Shown here piece by piece: positions 36,501-46,793 of a stretch of DNA of 64,000 bases. The translations under genes and the position numbers were made by a program. The notes beneath the pieces are model-generated. The model worked only from the letters and a program-made list of their open reading frames with translations, was not told the origin of the DNA and searched no databases. Source of the stretch: Ephemeroptericola cinctiostellae (lineage in GTDB: Bacteria; Pseudomonadota; Gammaproteobacteria; Burkholderiales; Burkholderiaceae); NCBI RefSeq assembly GCF_003339525.1, contig NZ_CP031124.1, forward strand, positions 372,001-436,000, given 5' to 3'. The stretch's first letter is position 1. The number at the start of each line of letters is the position of its first letter.

Positions 36501-38132
36501 TTAAGCTTTCACAGGTTTATTGGTGATGTGCTTATTGATGTACCACTGTTGGCCAATCGAGAAAATGTTGCTCACCACCCAATACAACACCAAGCCCGAA
36601 GGGAAGAAGAAGAAGGTCACGCCAAAAATCAAAGGCATCATCAACATCATGCGTGCTTGCATTGGATCCGCAGGCGTGGGATTCAATTTCGTTTGAATGA
36701 ACATCGTCACCATGTAAATCACTGGCAAAATCCACAAAGGATCTGGTGCAGATAAATCTTTAATCCAACCCATCCACGGCGCACCACGCATTTCAACCGC
36801 CGCTTGCAACACATAGTACAGCGCAATGAAAATCGGCATTTGCACCAACATCGGCAAGCAACCACCCGCTGGATTCACCTTTTCGGATTTGTACAATTCC
36901 ATGGTGGCTTGGTTTAATTTGAGTTTGTCATCGCCATAATCTTCTTGCAAAACTTTCAATTTTGGCGCCAAAGCTTTCATTTTCGCCATTGATTTATAGC
37001 TCGCCGCCGTCAATGGGAAAAAGGCCAATTTCATCAAAATCGTCAAGGCAATGATGGTCCAACCCCAGTTACCGATGAACGAATGCAAAATGCCCATGAA
37101 CCAATGCACCGGTTTAGCAATGATCGTCAACCAACCATAATCCACCGCCAAATCCAAACCAGGCGCAACCGTCGCCAACGTCTTTTGATCCTGAGGCCCA
37201 ACATACAACTGTGCATCAAAACTGCCCTTGGCCGCAGGCGCAATGCTTGGTAAATTGGTGATTTCACCCACGCTGTATGCCGCAAAAGGAGCGGTTTGTT
37301 CGATGCGGGTGTAAAAATCGCGTTCCATGTTTTGAGGAATCACCCATGAAGACACGAAATAATGTTGAACCATACCCACCCAACCATTATTGGCTTTGGG
37401 CGTGTAATTGACTTTGCCTTTGGCAATCTCTTCAAAAGCCACCTTTTTAAACTTGTCCTCATCGTTGTACACCACAGGCCCCGTGTACGTGCTGTAAAAC
37501 TGAGAATCGCCAATTTGTGAAGCATCACGCACGATGTCCAAATACACACGTGGTGCAATCGCAACAGCGCTGTCATTGTCAATCTCATGTTTGACATCCA
37601 CAGAATAACTGCCACGTTTCAATGTGTAAATTTTACGCAATGTCACGCCATTGTTTTGCGCCGTTAACGTCACACTGACCGCATCTTGGCCATCCTTCAT
37701 CACGGTTTCAGGCGCACTCGCCGTGAACATGGTTTTGTGATTCAAATTCAACTCAGGATTCGCCAAACCACTGCGCGTCACATACAAACTGTGTGCATCC
37801 GAATTGAGCAACAACACATTCAAGCTTTTATCCGATGAGTTTTTAAACTTCATCAATTCTGCGAACTGAATCACGCCGCCCTCGGTGTTCAGCTTCAAAC
37901 GCAAAACATCGTTTTCCAAGATCAAAGGCTGCCCCTTGAGCTGAACACTGTCCGCAGCAGGCGCACCTGCCACACTCGTACTGACGGCACCTGTCGCACC
38001 GTTGGCCGCAGCCACTTGAGCCATCGGCGACGTTGGCACAGGTGCATGTTGAAGCTGCCAATTGTTCCATAAAAGCAGCAAAGAACCTGCAAAAACCAAC
38101 CACAACAGGGTACGCGGTGAAAAATTCTTCAT
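36501..38132 (-). CDS. yidC: Membrane protein insertase YidC
   Basis: A 543-residue insertase with the Gram-negative layout: N-terminal membrane anchor (RTLLWLVFAGSLLLLW), large periplasmic beta-supersandwich domain, then the conserved five-helix core (GWTIIALTILMKLAFFPLT, KMKALAPKLKVLQEDYGDDK, GGCLPMLVQMPIFIALYYVL). It inserts inner-membrane proteins with or without SecYEG. It closes the rpmH-rnpA-yidD-yidC operon; mnmE, which often follows, is absent here. Confidence 0.97.
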   Translation of the reverse strand: MKNFSPRTLLWLVFAGSLLLLWNNWQLQHAPVPTSPMAQVAAANGATGAVSTSVAGAPAADSVQLKGQPLILENDVLRLKLNTEGGVIQFAELMKFKNSSDKSLNVLLLNSDAHSLYVTRSGLANPELNLNHKTMFTASAPETVMKDGQDAVSVTLTAQNNGVTLRKIYTLKRGSYSVDVKHEIDNDSAVAIAPRVYLDIVRDASQIGDSQFYSTYTGPVVYNDEDKFKKVAFEEIAKGKVNYTPKANNGWVGMVQHYFVSSWVIPQNMERDFYTRIEQTAPFAAYSVGEITNLPSIAPAAKGSFDAQLYVGPQDQKTLATVAPGLDLAVDYGWLTIIAKPVHWFMGILHSFIGNWGWTIIALTILMKLAFFPLTAASYKSMAKMKALAPKLKVLQEDYGDDKLKLNQATMELYKSEKVNPAGGCLPMLVQMPIFIALYYVLQAAVEMRGAPWMGWIKDLSAPDPLWILPVIYMVTMFIQTKLNPTPADPMQARMMLMMPLIFGVTFFFFPSGLVLYWVVSNIFSIGQQWYINKHITNKPVKA

Positions 38133-38256
38133 TATTTTTTCTCTAAATAATTAAATGGGCATACAAAAAATCACTTGGCTATCACTTAACGGTCACTCGG
38201 TTTTGAGCACACCACAGCACTTTCACATCAAACCACGCAATAAGCTCGCCATTATA

Positions 38257-38511
38257 TCAACTCTTATGACAAGAACAGCCTTGTTTTAGTTCGCCAACCG
38301 TCGGCACCAAATCAACACCGCCCTCACATCCAGGACGACAGCGAGAAATACGCTTCATGGCCAACCACGAGCCGCGCACAACACCATGGCGCTCAATCGC
38401 CACAATGGCATAACGCGAACACGTCGGATAAAAACGGCAATGATTCGCCATTAAAGGACTGATCGCCAACTGATACAGACGCACACAGCCAATGAACAAC
38501 CGCTTCATCAT
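38257..38511 (-). CDS. yidD: Membrane protein insertion efficiency factor YidD
   Basis: An 84-residue protein with the YidD signature YQLAISPLMANHCRFYPTCS followed by GSWLAMKRISRCRP. It is an amphipathic membrane-associated helper of YidC. The ATG overlaps the rnpA stop by 4 bases. Confidence 0.95.
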   Translation of the reverse strand: MMKRLFIGCVRLYQLAISPLMANHCRFYPTCSRYAIVAIERHGVVRGSWLAMKRISRCRPGCEGGVDLVPTVGELKQGCSCHKS

Positions 38512-38963
38512 AAAACGGGCTCATCCACAGATTTAACAGGGATCGATCGGCTTTTAAACTGCTCAGCAAACACGACACCCTGAGCAAACAAATCCACCAA
38601 TTGCAACGACCACTCTCGCTTCAAACCCGCAGTTAAAGGCAACTGATTCACTTTGGCTTTCAAACGAACCACCCACAAACCGTCGGCCAAACCCGCTGAA
38701 TGCAAACGGAAATACTCGCGCGTCAAACGTTTCACCGTATTGCGTCGAATCGCATGCTTGGCCAATTTTTTTGGCACCACCAAACCGATTTTGGGCCACG
38801 GCTCTGTGATGGTTCGAACTTGAACCACATGTGGCCGATGCGCACAAAAATGTAAAGCAAAATGAGCGGTCTGCCCGCATGTGCGCATGCGCAAAGCGGA
38901 TGCATAGGCATCCGCTTTGAGTATTTTACGCGAACGGGGCAACCCAAAAGAGGGGCGCACCAT
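38508..38963 (-). CDS. rnpA: Ribonuclease P protein component
   Basis: A basic protein of 151 residues from ATG 38963 (a TTG at 39002 directly after the rpmH stop would add 13). The RnpA motif KHAIRRNTVKRLTREYFRLH binds the P RNA, with IGLVVPKK just before it. It supplies the protein cofactor for tRNA 5' maturation. The region between residues 30 and 65 diverges from other members but the core is intact. Confidence 0.92.
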   Translation of the reverse strand: MVRPSFGLPRSRKILKADAYASALRMRTCGQTAHFALHFCAHRPHVVQVRTITEPWPKIGLVVPKKLAKHAIRRNTVKRLTREYFRLHSAGLADGLWVVRLKAKVNQLPLTAGLKREWSLQLVDLFAQGVVFAEQFKSRSIPVKSVDEPVL

Positions 38964-39002
38964 GGTATCAGCCGTAAAAGAAGGTGTTACAGGTTGAGCC
39001 AA

Positions 39003-39137
39003 TTAAACAGCCAAACGAGTGCGACCTTTAGCGCGGCGCGCGTTCAATACCGCACGACCACCGCGGGTTTTCATGCGAGCACGGAAACCGTGAGTGCGTT
39101 TACGACGAACCACTGAAGGCTGAAAAGTACGTTTCAT
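39003..39137 (-). CDS. rpmH: Ribosomal protein bL34
   Basis: A 44-residue basic protein, [17 protein letters not shown] at its start and [15 protein letters not shown] near its end, the near-invariant bL34 sequence. It is a component of the 50S subunit and the first gene of the operon running away from dnaA. Confidence 0.98.
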   Translation of the reverse strand: MKRTFQPSVVRRKRTHGFRARMKTRGGRAVLNARRAKGRTRLAV

Positions 39138-39324
39138 AATATGTCTACCCAAACAAAAAACTGCATAGTTGCAAAAAATTCATCCGAAAGCGGTTGTATT
39201 CTATGGACACATTAACGTTTTATCCATCGCGCTTTCACGAATCAAACATTAAACCCGATTTATCCAGTAAATGCAATACTTTAGTCAGCGTTTCTCATGT
39301 TTTTGCGACATTAACATCGAAAAC

Positions 39325-39365
39325 TGTGGATAACTTTGCCTAGGGCAGGGTAAAAAGTGTAAAAT
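39325..39365 (+). promoter_or_regulatory. dnaA promoter with adjacent DnaA box
   Basis: TTGCCT (39336-39341) and TAAAAT (39360-39365) are 18 bases apart on the plus strand. A perfect DnaA box, TGTGGATAA (39325-39333), ends 2 bases before the -35, placed for autoregulation by DnaA. Weaker box-like sequences (TTATCCATC, TTATCCAGT) lie upstream in 39138-39280. Confidence 0.6.
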
Positions 39366-39378
39366 AGACACATCTTTA

Positions 39379-39420
39379 AAAAACACCTCCCCATCGTGAC
39401 AGGGTTGCGGTGTTTTTTAT
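39379..39420 (+). terminator. Terminator-like hairpin in the dnaA leader
   Basis: Stem AAAAACACC/GGTGTTTTT enclosing a 21-base loop that contains CCC and GGG able to pair, followed by TTTATTT. It starts a few bases after the predicted dnaA transcript start and lies about 105 bases before the ATG. The complementary strand also has a T run, so it can act in both directions. Confidence 0.55.
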
Positions 39421-39525
39421 TTCCTATAGTTTTTTATCCCTCTGTTTAACAATTAATCGATGCACACCATTTGAGGTTATGGCCTCAACGGGCATTGTTA
39501 TCCCTTTTGATTACGGTCGTCCTTC

Positions 39526-40977
39526 ATGTTGGTATTTTGGCAATCTTGTTTAAATCAACTCAAAAAAGAGTTAACACCTCAGCAATTTAAAGCGTGGATC
39601 ACACCTTTATCTGCTGTTGAGTATGATGAAAAAAGCATGGTTTTAAAAATTAATGCACCAAGCCGCATTAAGGCAGACGCTTGCGGCAGGCAGTTTGGTG
39701 AGCGCTTACACACACTGGCTCACGAGTATTGGGGGCATCCAGTCCAGGTGGTCTTCGTCGTATCGGCCAAAGGACACCCAAAACCTTCGCCCCTGACAAG
39801 CATCAACACGCCAGCATCAAGCACTGCCAATGCAGCTCAATTTGCTCAACATCTCGCAGCCCCCAGTGCAGCCGCAGCAAGCTCTGCGCCAAGCAGCGCA
39901 TCGATTGAAGCGCAAATTAAGGCCGATGAGGCCAATGCTCTGGCATTTAAACAATCCAACCTCGAAGAAGAACTCAGCTTTAACAGTTTAGTCACCGGCA
40001 AAGCCAATCAACTGGCCAAAATGATTGCCTATGAAGTCGTTGAACAACCAGGTCGAAAATACAACCCTTTTTTCATCTATGGCGGCGTCGGTGTTGGCAA
40101 AACCCATTTGATGCACGCGATTGGCAATGCCGTGTTAGAGCACTCACCATCTAAAAAAGTACGTTACTTATTTGCCAACACCTATGTCAGCGAAATTGTC
40201 AAAGCCTATCAAAATAATAAATTTGATGAATTTAAAACCTATTATCAAAACCTCGACATGTTGCTCATCGATGACATTCAATTTTTTGGTGACGGTAAAA
40301 AAGAGGGCACACAATTTGCCTTCTTTGAATTATTTGAATCCTTAATTCGTGACAACAAGCAAATCATCATCACCAGTGACCGTTATCCGAAAGCTTTAGA
40401 GGGCATTCAAGAACGCTTGCGTTCACGCTTTGAGTCGGGCATCAGCATTGAAATTGAACCCCCCGAACTTGAAATGCGCGTGGGTATTTTGCTCAAAAAA
40501 GCAGATCAAGAAGGCATCGCCTTGTCAGAAAGCGTCGCTTTCTTCATCGCCAAATTGCTGCGTGCCAACGTTCGTGAACTGGAAGGCGCACTAAGGAAAG
40601 TAATTGCTTACTCTCGCTTTCACAAGCAAGAAATAACGGTTGACAGCACGAAAAGCGCATTAAAAGATTTGCTCAACAACAATCAAGATCAAATTTCGAT
40701 TGAGTCCATTCAAAAAGTGGTGGCTGATTATTATAAAATCAGCCTTGTTGACATGTACTCAAAAAAACGACCAAAAAACATCGCCTTTCCTCGACAGATT
40801 GCCATGTATTTGGTGAAAGAATTGACACAAAAAAGCCTGCCTGAAATCGGCGCTTCTTTTGGCGGGCGCGATCACACCACTGTGTTGCACGCCGTTCGAA
40901 AAATCAACGAAGACAAACGGGTTGATACCAAGTTGAACCATGAGTTGCATTTATTGGAACAAATATTGAAAGGTTGA
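39526..40977 (+). CDS. dnaA: Chromosomal replication initiator protein DnaA
   Basis: A 483-residue initiator with domain I (FWQSCLNQLKKELTPQQFKAWI), an Ala/Ser-rich linker (domain II, about 95-135), the AAA+ domain III (Walker A GGVGVGKTHL, Walker B LLIDDIQFF, arginine-finger region GIQERLRSRFESG) and domain IV with the DnaA-box binding signature GGRDHTTVLHAVRKI. No clear Shine-Dalgarno sequence precedes the ATG. dnaN follows after an intergenic region with DnaA boxes. Confidence 0.97.
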   Translation: MLVFWQSCLNQLKKELTPQQFKAWITPLSAVEYDEKSMVLKINAPSRIKADACGRQFGERLHTLAHEYWGHPVQVVFVVSAKGHPKPSPLTSINTPASSTANAAQFAQHLAAPSAAAASSAPSSASIEAQIKADEANALAFKQSNLEEELSFNSLVTGKANQLAKMIAYEVVEQPGRKYNPFFIYGGVGVGKTHLMHAIGNAVLEHSPSKKVRYLFANTYVSEIVKAYQNNKFDEFKTYYQNLDMLLIDDIQFFGDGKKEGTQFAFFELFESLIRDNKQIIITSDRYPKALEGIQERLRSRFESGISIEIEPPELEMRVGILLKKADQEGIALSESVAFFIAKLLRANVRELEGALRKVIAYSRFHKQEITVDSTKSALKDLLNNNQDQISIESIQKVVADYYKISLVDMYSKKRPKNIAFPRQIAMYLVKELTQKSLPEIGASFGGRDHTTVLHAVRKINEDKRVDTKLNHELHLLEQILKG

Positions 40978-41225
40978 TGCTTAAAAAAACGGTTTCACTG
41001 TGTTTTTAAGTAAAACTGAATAAGCTGTGGATAAGTCAGCCATACCAGTGCATAAAATTTGAACAGTTTTTAACAAAACCCATTCAAACCCAAATGCATT
41101 CGTTTTATCAACAACCCATCCACAAGGCAAAAACTGCTGTAAAATGTTGTATTGATTGTTTTTTTAGTGTTATCCACAAAAAATGTGTGAGTAAATAAAT
41201 ATAGTTTAATAAAAGGATTTTTATT
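40978..41225. other. dnaA-dnaN intergenic region with DnaA boxes, candidate oriC
   Basis: A gene-free, AT-rich stretch with two perfect DnaA boxes, TGTGGATAA at 41026-41034 and TTATCCACA at 41170-41178 in opposite orientation, a near-match TTATCAACA at 41105-41113, and an imperfect CCATCCACA just after. The tail near 41195-41222 is almost only A and T and could be a duplex unwinding element. The dnaN Shine-Dalgarno (AAAAGGA) is also here. Confidence 0.65.
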
Positions 41226-42338
41226 ATGGAATTGGTTAAATGCAGCAAGGACACGTTATTAAACCCTTTACAAGTGGTCTGTGGCATTGTTGAACGCCGT
41301 CACACCTTGCCTGTTTTGGCCAACGTGTTGTTCAGAAAAACTGCCGACACTTTGACCTTGACCAGTACGGACATTGAAATCCAGATTAAAACGCAATTGG
41401 CCGTTGCAGACAATGGTGAAGATGTGAGCACCACCGTGAATGCAAAAAAATTACTCGATATTTTGAAGTCTTTACCTGATGCCAAAGACGTGGCTCTGAA
41501 TCTGAAAGACAACAAACTTGCCATCAGCTCAGGTAAAAGTAAATTTAACTTACAAACGTTGCCTGCAAATGATTTTCCTGAAATGGCCAAAACAGGTGAC
41601 TTCAGTCATAAAATTGAACTCAAACAAAAAAGTTTGACGGCTTTGCTCAATAAAGCCGATTACGCCATGGCGGTACAAGACATCCGTTATTATCTGAACG
41701 GGATGTTGATGATTGTTGAAGGCAATCAACTGTCTGTCGTGGCCACCGATGGTCACCGCTTGGCTTATGCCAACACCATCACCGAACAAGATTTAGGCGA
41801 GAAGAAAGAATTCATTTTGCCACGCAAAACGGTCATGGAATTACAACGTTTGCTCAAGGACAATGATGAGGACGTGACAATTGAATTGTCTAACAATCAA
41901 ATCCGCTTCATGTTTCACAACATTGAATTGACCTCCAAGCTTGTTGAAGGCAAATTCCCTGATTACCAAAAAGTCATCCCTAAAGATTACACCAAAGCGG
42001 TGCACATCAACCGTCAAGTGTTGCAACAGGCTTTGCAACGTGTCGCGATTTTAAGCAATGAGAAATTCAAAGGCGTGCGTTGCTTGGTTGAATCAAACAC
42101 CATCAAAGTCAGCTCAACCAACACCGATCAAGAAAATGCTCTTGAAGAACTCGACGTGGATTACGATGGGGATGCACTTGACATTGGTTTTAATGTGCAT
42201 TATTTACTGGATGTATTGGGCAATCAAAAAACTGAAAACATCATTTTGAATTTGGGTAACAGCGCAAATCAAAGTGTGTTGATCACCGTGCAAGACGATG
42301 AAGCCTTCAAATATGTTGTCATGCCCATGCGCATTTAA
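41226..42338 (+). CDS. dnaN: DNA polymerase III sliding clamp (beta subunit)
   Basis: A 370-residue protein with the three-domain clamp fold, starting MELVKCSKDTLLNPLQVVCGIVERRHTLPVLAN and ending in the conserved VVMPMRI. It forms the ring that tethers polymerases to DNA. AAAAGGA lies 6 bases before the ATG. No recF follows, a feature shared with Burkholderiales. Confidence 0.98.
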   Translation: MELVKCSKDTLLNPLQVVCGIVERRHTLPVLANVLFRKTADTLTLTSTDIEIQIKTQLAVADNGEDVSTTVNAKKLLDILKSLPDAKDVALNLKDNKLAISSGKSKFNLQTLPANDFPEMAKTGDFSHKIELKQKSLTALLNKADYAMAVQDIRYYLNGMLMIVEGNQLSVVATDGHRLAYANTITEQDLGEKKEFILPRKTVMELQRLLKDNDEDVTIELSNNQIRFMFHNIELTSKLVEGKFPDYQKVIPKDYTKAVHINRQVLQQALQRVAILSNEKFKGVRCLVESNTIKVSSTNTDQENALEELDVDYDGDALDIGFNVHYLLDVLGNQKTENIILNLGNSANQSVLITVQDDEAFKYVVMPMRI

Positions 42339-42451
42339 GCCTTACAAAACATAAATGCGACTCAACCATTGAACCCAATCCAATGGTTTGATTTAAGTAT
42401 TTGATGTTCACAATTGAAGGTCTTGTGTACTTTTTGCACACGACCTTGTAA

Positions 42452-44962
<2,511 letters not shown>

Positions 44963-44981
44963 ACGACTTAAGCATTGATTT

Positions 44982-45017
44982 AAAAAGCCCCTTGAAACCA
45001 TCAAGGGGCTTTTTTTA
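44982..45017 (+). terminator. Rho-independent terminator of gyrB
   Basis: 14-bp perfect stem AAAAAGCCCCTTGA/TCAAGGGGCTTTTT with loop AACCA and extra T. The same 14-base arms recur at 52452, on the other side of the RTX locus. Confidence 0.92.
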
Positions 45018-45235
45018 TTCGCTCATATGTAGATATGGAATGTCCGTTTGAGTAGCTGATAAATTATACGCAAGCGAATGTATGTATATGTATAATTACA
45101 AAATAAAAAGCAACCAGCTTAAATTGAATAGATAGAATAAATTAAGTGCTTGATACGGGTTCTAATTGAGATTGAATCTAATGACATTAAAGCCAAATAA
45201 CTATTTTGGTAGGTCGAATAATGAACGGAGATAAT

Positions 45236-45988
45236 ATGAATTTAAGTGGTTCACAAATCATGAAGTTGAGGCGATATGGTATTCGCGTGGTTGTCTGGGG
45301 GTTGGTTGCGTTTGTGGGATTTAAAGCCTATCAATCCTTCCAAGAGGCGCGGATGGAGGGGCAGAAAAACAGACAAATGCGTGAAATTGAAGAGCAGAAA
45401 AGCATCGCCACGCCAGCAGAAAACGCCATCATTGCCGCCTTGCCTGAAGAGCGTAAAAAGGGGCGTGCGTTTGTAAAGGCAGATGGGCAGATGTTTTCTG
45501 TGCCGAGACGATATTACTATAGTTTAGGAATGTGGTTGGAGTGGGTTAAAGATGGTGAGTTTTCTGGGCATGTGGAAACTGACCCGACAAAGAAAGGGGA
45601 TGAGGGAATGCGGGTTATGGTTCACCCCCAAGGTGTTATTACAACCACCCGCCAAGATTTCGATGCTTTATTTCAGCAAGGTGTATTAATTAAACAGCCA
45701 TCCCAGCGTAAGGGCGTTGATGTCTATCGAAAACCAGCGGAGAAAGAATGGTATATCAAAGATTATTATGTTTTAAATGACTTTAAAGATATAAATGGTA
45801 AGCCGCCCGTTATTCGATGCGGTCCGTGGAGTGCAAAAAGTGATTTTGGATACTGTCTTGTTGGTGTTCAAGTGCAATCCAATATATTTTTAAGTGTTGG
45901 GGAACTTACCGCCAAGCATGTCAACAACTTACCCGAGATTTACCAAGCAATTATGAGCGTAGCAAACCAAATAGAGGAGATTAAATAA
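45236..45988 (+). CDS. Membrane-anchored protein of the RTX locus, paralogue 1
   Basis: A 250-residue protein, not recognised. One membrane segment (about 14-29, RVVVWGLVAFVGFKAY) follows a short basic N-terminus, so most of the protein should lie in the periplasm. A conserved Cys pair (RCG and GYC near residue 210) may form a disulfide. The first 42 residues and last 20 are nearly identical to the paralogue at 46050, while the middle differs strongly. GGAG at 45227 supports this start over an upstream ATG. Its stop codon overlaps the next ATG as TAATG. A perfect TATAAT at 45091 could be the promoter -10. Confidence 0.75.
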   Translation: MNLSGSQIMKLRRYGIRVVVWGLVAFVGFKAYQSFQEARMEGQKNRQMREIEEQKSIATPAENAIIAALPEERKKGRAFVKADGQMFSVPRRYYYSLGMWLEWVKDGEFSGHVETDPTKKGDEGMRVMVHPQGVITTTRQDFDALFQQGVLIKQPSQRKGVDVYRKPAEKEWYIKDYYVLNDFKDINGKPPVIRCGPWSAKSDFGYCLVGVQVQSNIFLSVGELTAKHVNNLPEIYQAIMSVANQIEEIK

Positions 45989-46053
45989 TGAGCGTTATTA
46001 CATACTTAAACCAAGAAAAATTAGAGCAAATGAATCAATTGGAGGTCGCATGA
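45988..46053 (+). pseudogene. 21-codon remnant of an RTX gene start
   Basis: The frame begins MSVITYL, identical for 7 residues to the large RTX protein, and is likewise joined to the preceding gene by TAATG. After that it diverges and ends at residue 21, overlapping the ATG of the second paralogue (ATGA). I read it as the start of a deleted first RTX copy; an alternative is a functional coupling peptide that lets ribosomes pass from paralogue 1 to paralogue 2. Confidence 0.6.
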
Positions 46054-46793
46054 GTTTAAGTGGTTCACAAATCATGAAATTGAGGCGATATGGTATTCGC
46101 TTGATTATCTGGGGGCTGGTTGCGTTTGTGGGATTTAAAGCTTATCAATCCTTTCAAGAGGCGCGGATAGAGGGGCAAAAGAATAGAGTAATGAAGGCCG
46201 CTTATGAAAAAGAAACAGTTCTGACGGATGAGGAAAGAGCAAAAATCAATGCTTTGCCTGAGGAACGAAAGAAAGGGCGGTCATTTGTTAAAAGTGGGGG
46301 GAGCATTTATTCGTTTCCTGCTGAGTATTATTTTAATCAAAGCATGATGATTCATTGGACTAAAGGCAATAATTATTATGGCGCTAGAGGTAAAGGTCAG
46401 TCTAAAGTGGATGATGAAACTATAAGGATTTATATTTTACCTTCAGGGCGAACTGACAGGCAGGGTTTTGATTCTTTGCTAGAAAGTAACTTTCTGATAA
46501 AAGAAAAGTCTCCACAACTTGATATGGATGTTTATGTTAATAAATCGAATAACAATGATATTGAACGCTACTATGTTTTGAGAGGATTTAAAGATGTCAA
46601 TGGGGGTTTTCCAGTTGCAAGATGCGGCTCTAAAAGCGCAAGAAGTGATGATGGGTTTTGTGTAATAGGAGTACAACTTAAATCAAATATTTATTTAGCA
46701 ATGGGTGACATGACAGCCAAACATGTAGATGATTGGCCAGAGATTTATCAAGCAATTATGAGCGTAGCAAACCAAATAGAGGATATTAAATAA
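46050..46793 (+). CDS. Membrane-anchored protein of the RTX locus, paralogue 2
   Basis: A 247-residue paralogue of the gene at 45236 with the same N-terminal anchor (RLIIWGLVAFVGFKAY), Cys pair (RCG, GFC) and C-terminus (EIYQAIMSVANQIEDIK), but a very different central region. TTGGAGG lies ideally before the ATG. The stop overlaps the RTX ATG as TAATG, so translation of the two is probably coupled. The constant linkage to an RTX start suggests a dedicated partner, such as an immunity, anchoring or processing factor; no homology proves this. Confidence 0.75.
   Translation: MSLSGSQIMKLRRYGIRLIIWGLVAFVGFKAYQSFQEARIEGQKNRVMKAAYEKETVLTDEERAKINALPEERKKGRSFVKSGGSIYSFPAEYYFNQSMMIHWTKGNNYYGARGKGQSKVDDETIRIYILPSGRTDRQGFDSLLESNFLIKEKSPQLDMDVYVNKSNNNDIERYYVLRGFKDVNGGFPVARCGSKSARSDDGFCVIGVQLKSNIYLAMGDMTAKHVDDWPEIYQAIMSVANQIEDIK

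Larger units (their letters stand above)
39138..39525. other. rpmH-dnaA intergenic region, possible part of oriC
   Basis: No gene. AT-rich, with one perfect DnaA box (39325-39333) and two near-matches, the dnaA promoter and the leader hairpin. It is one of two candidate origin segments. Confidence 0.5.
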
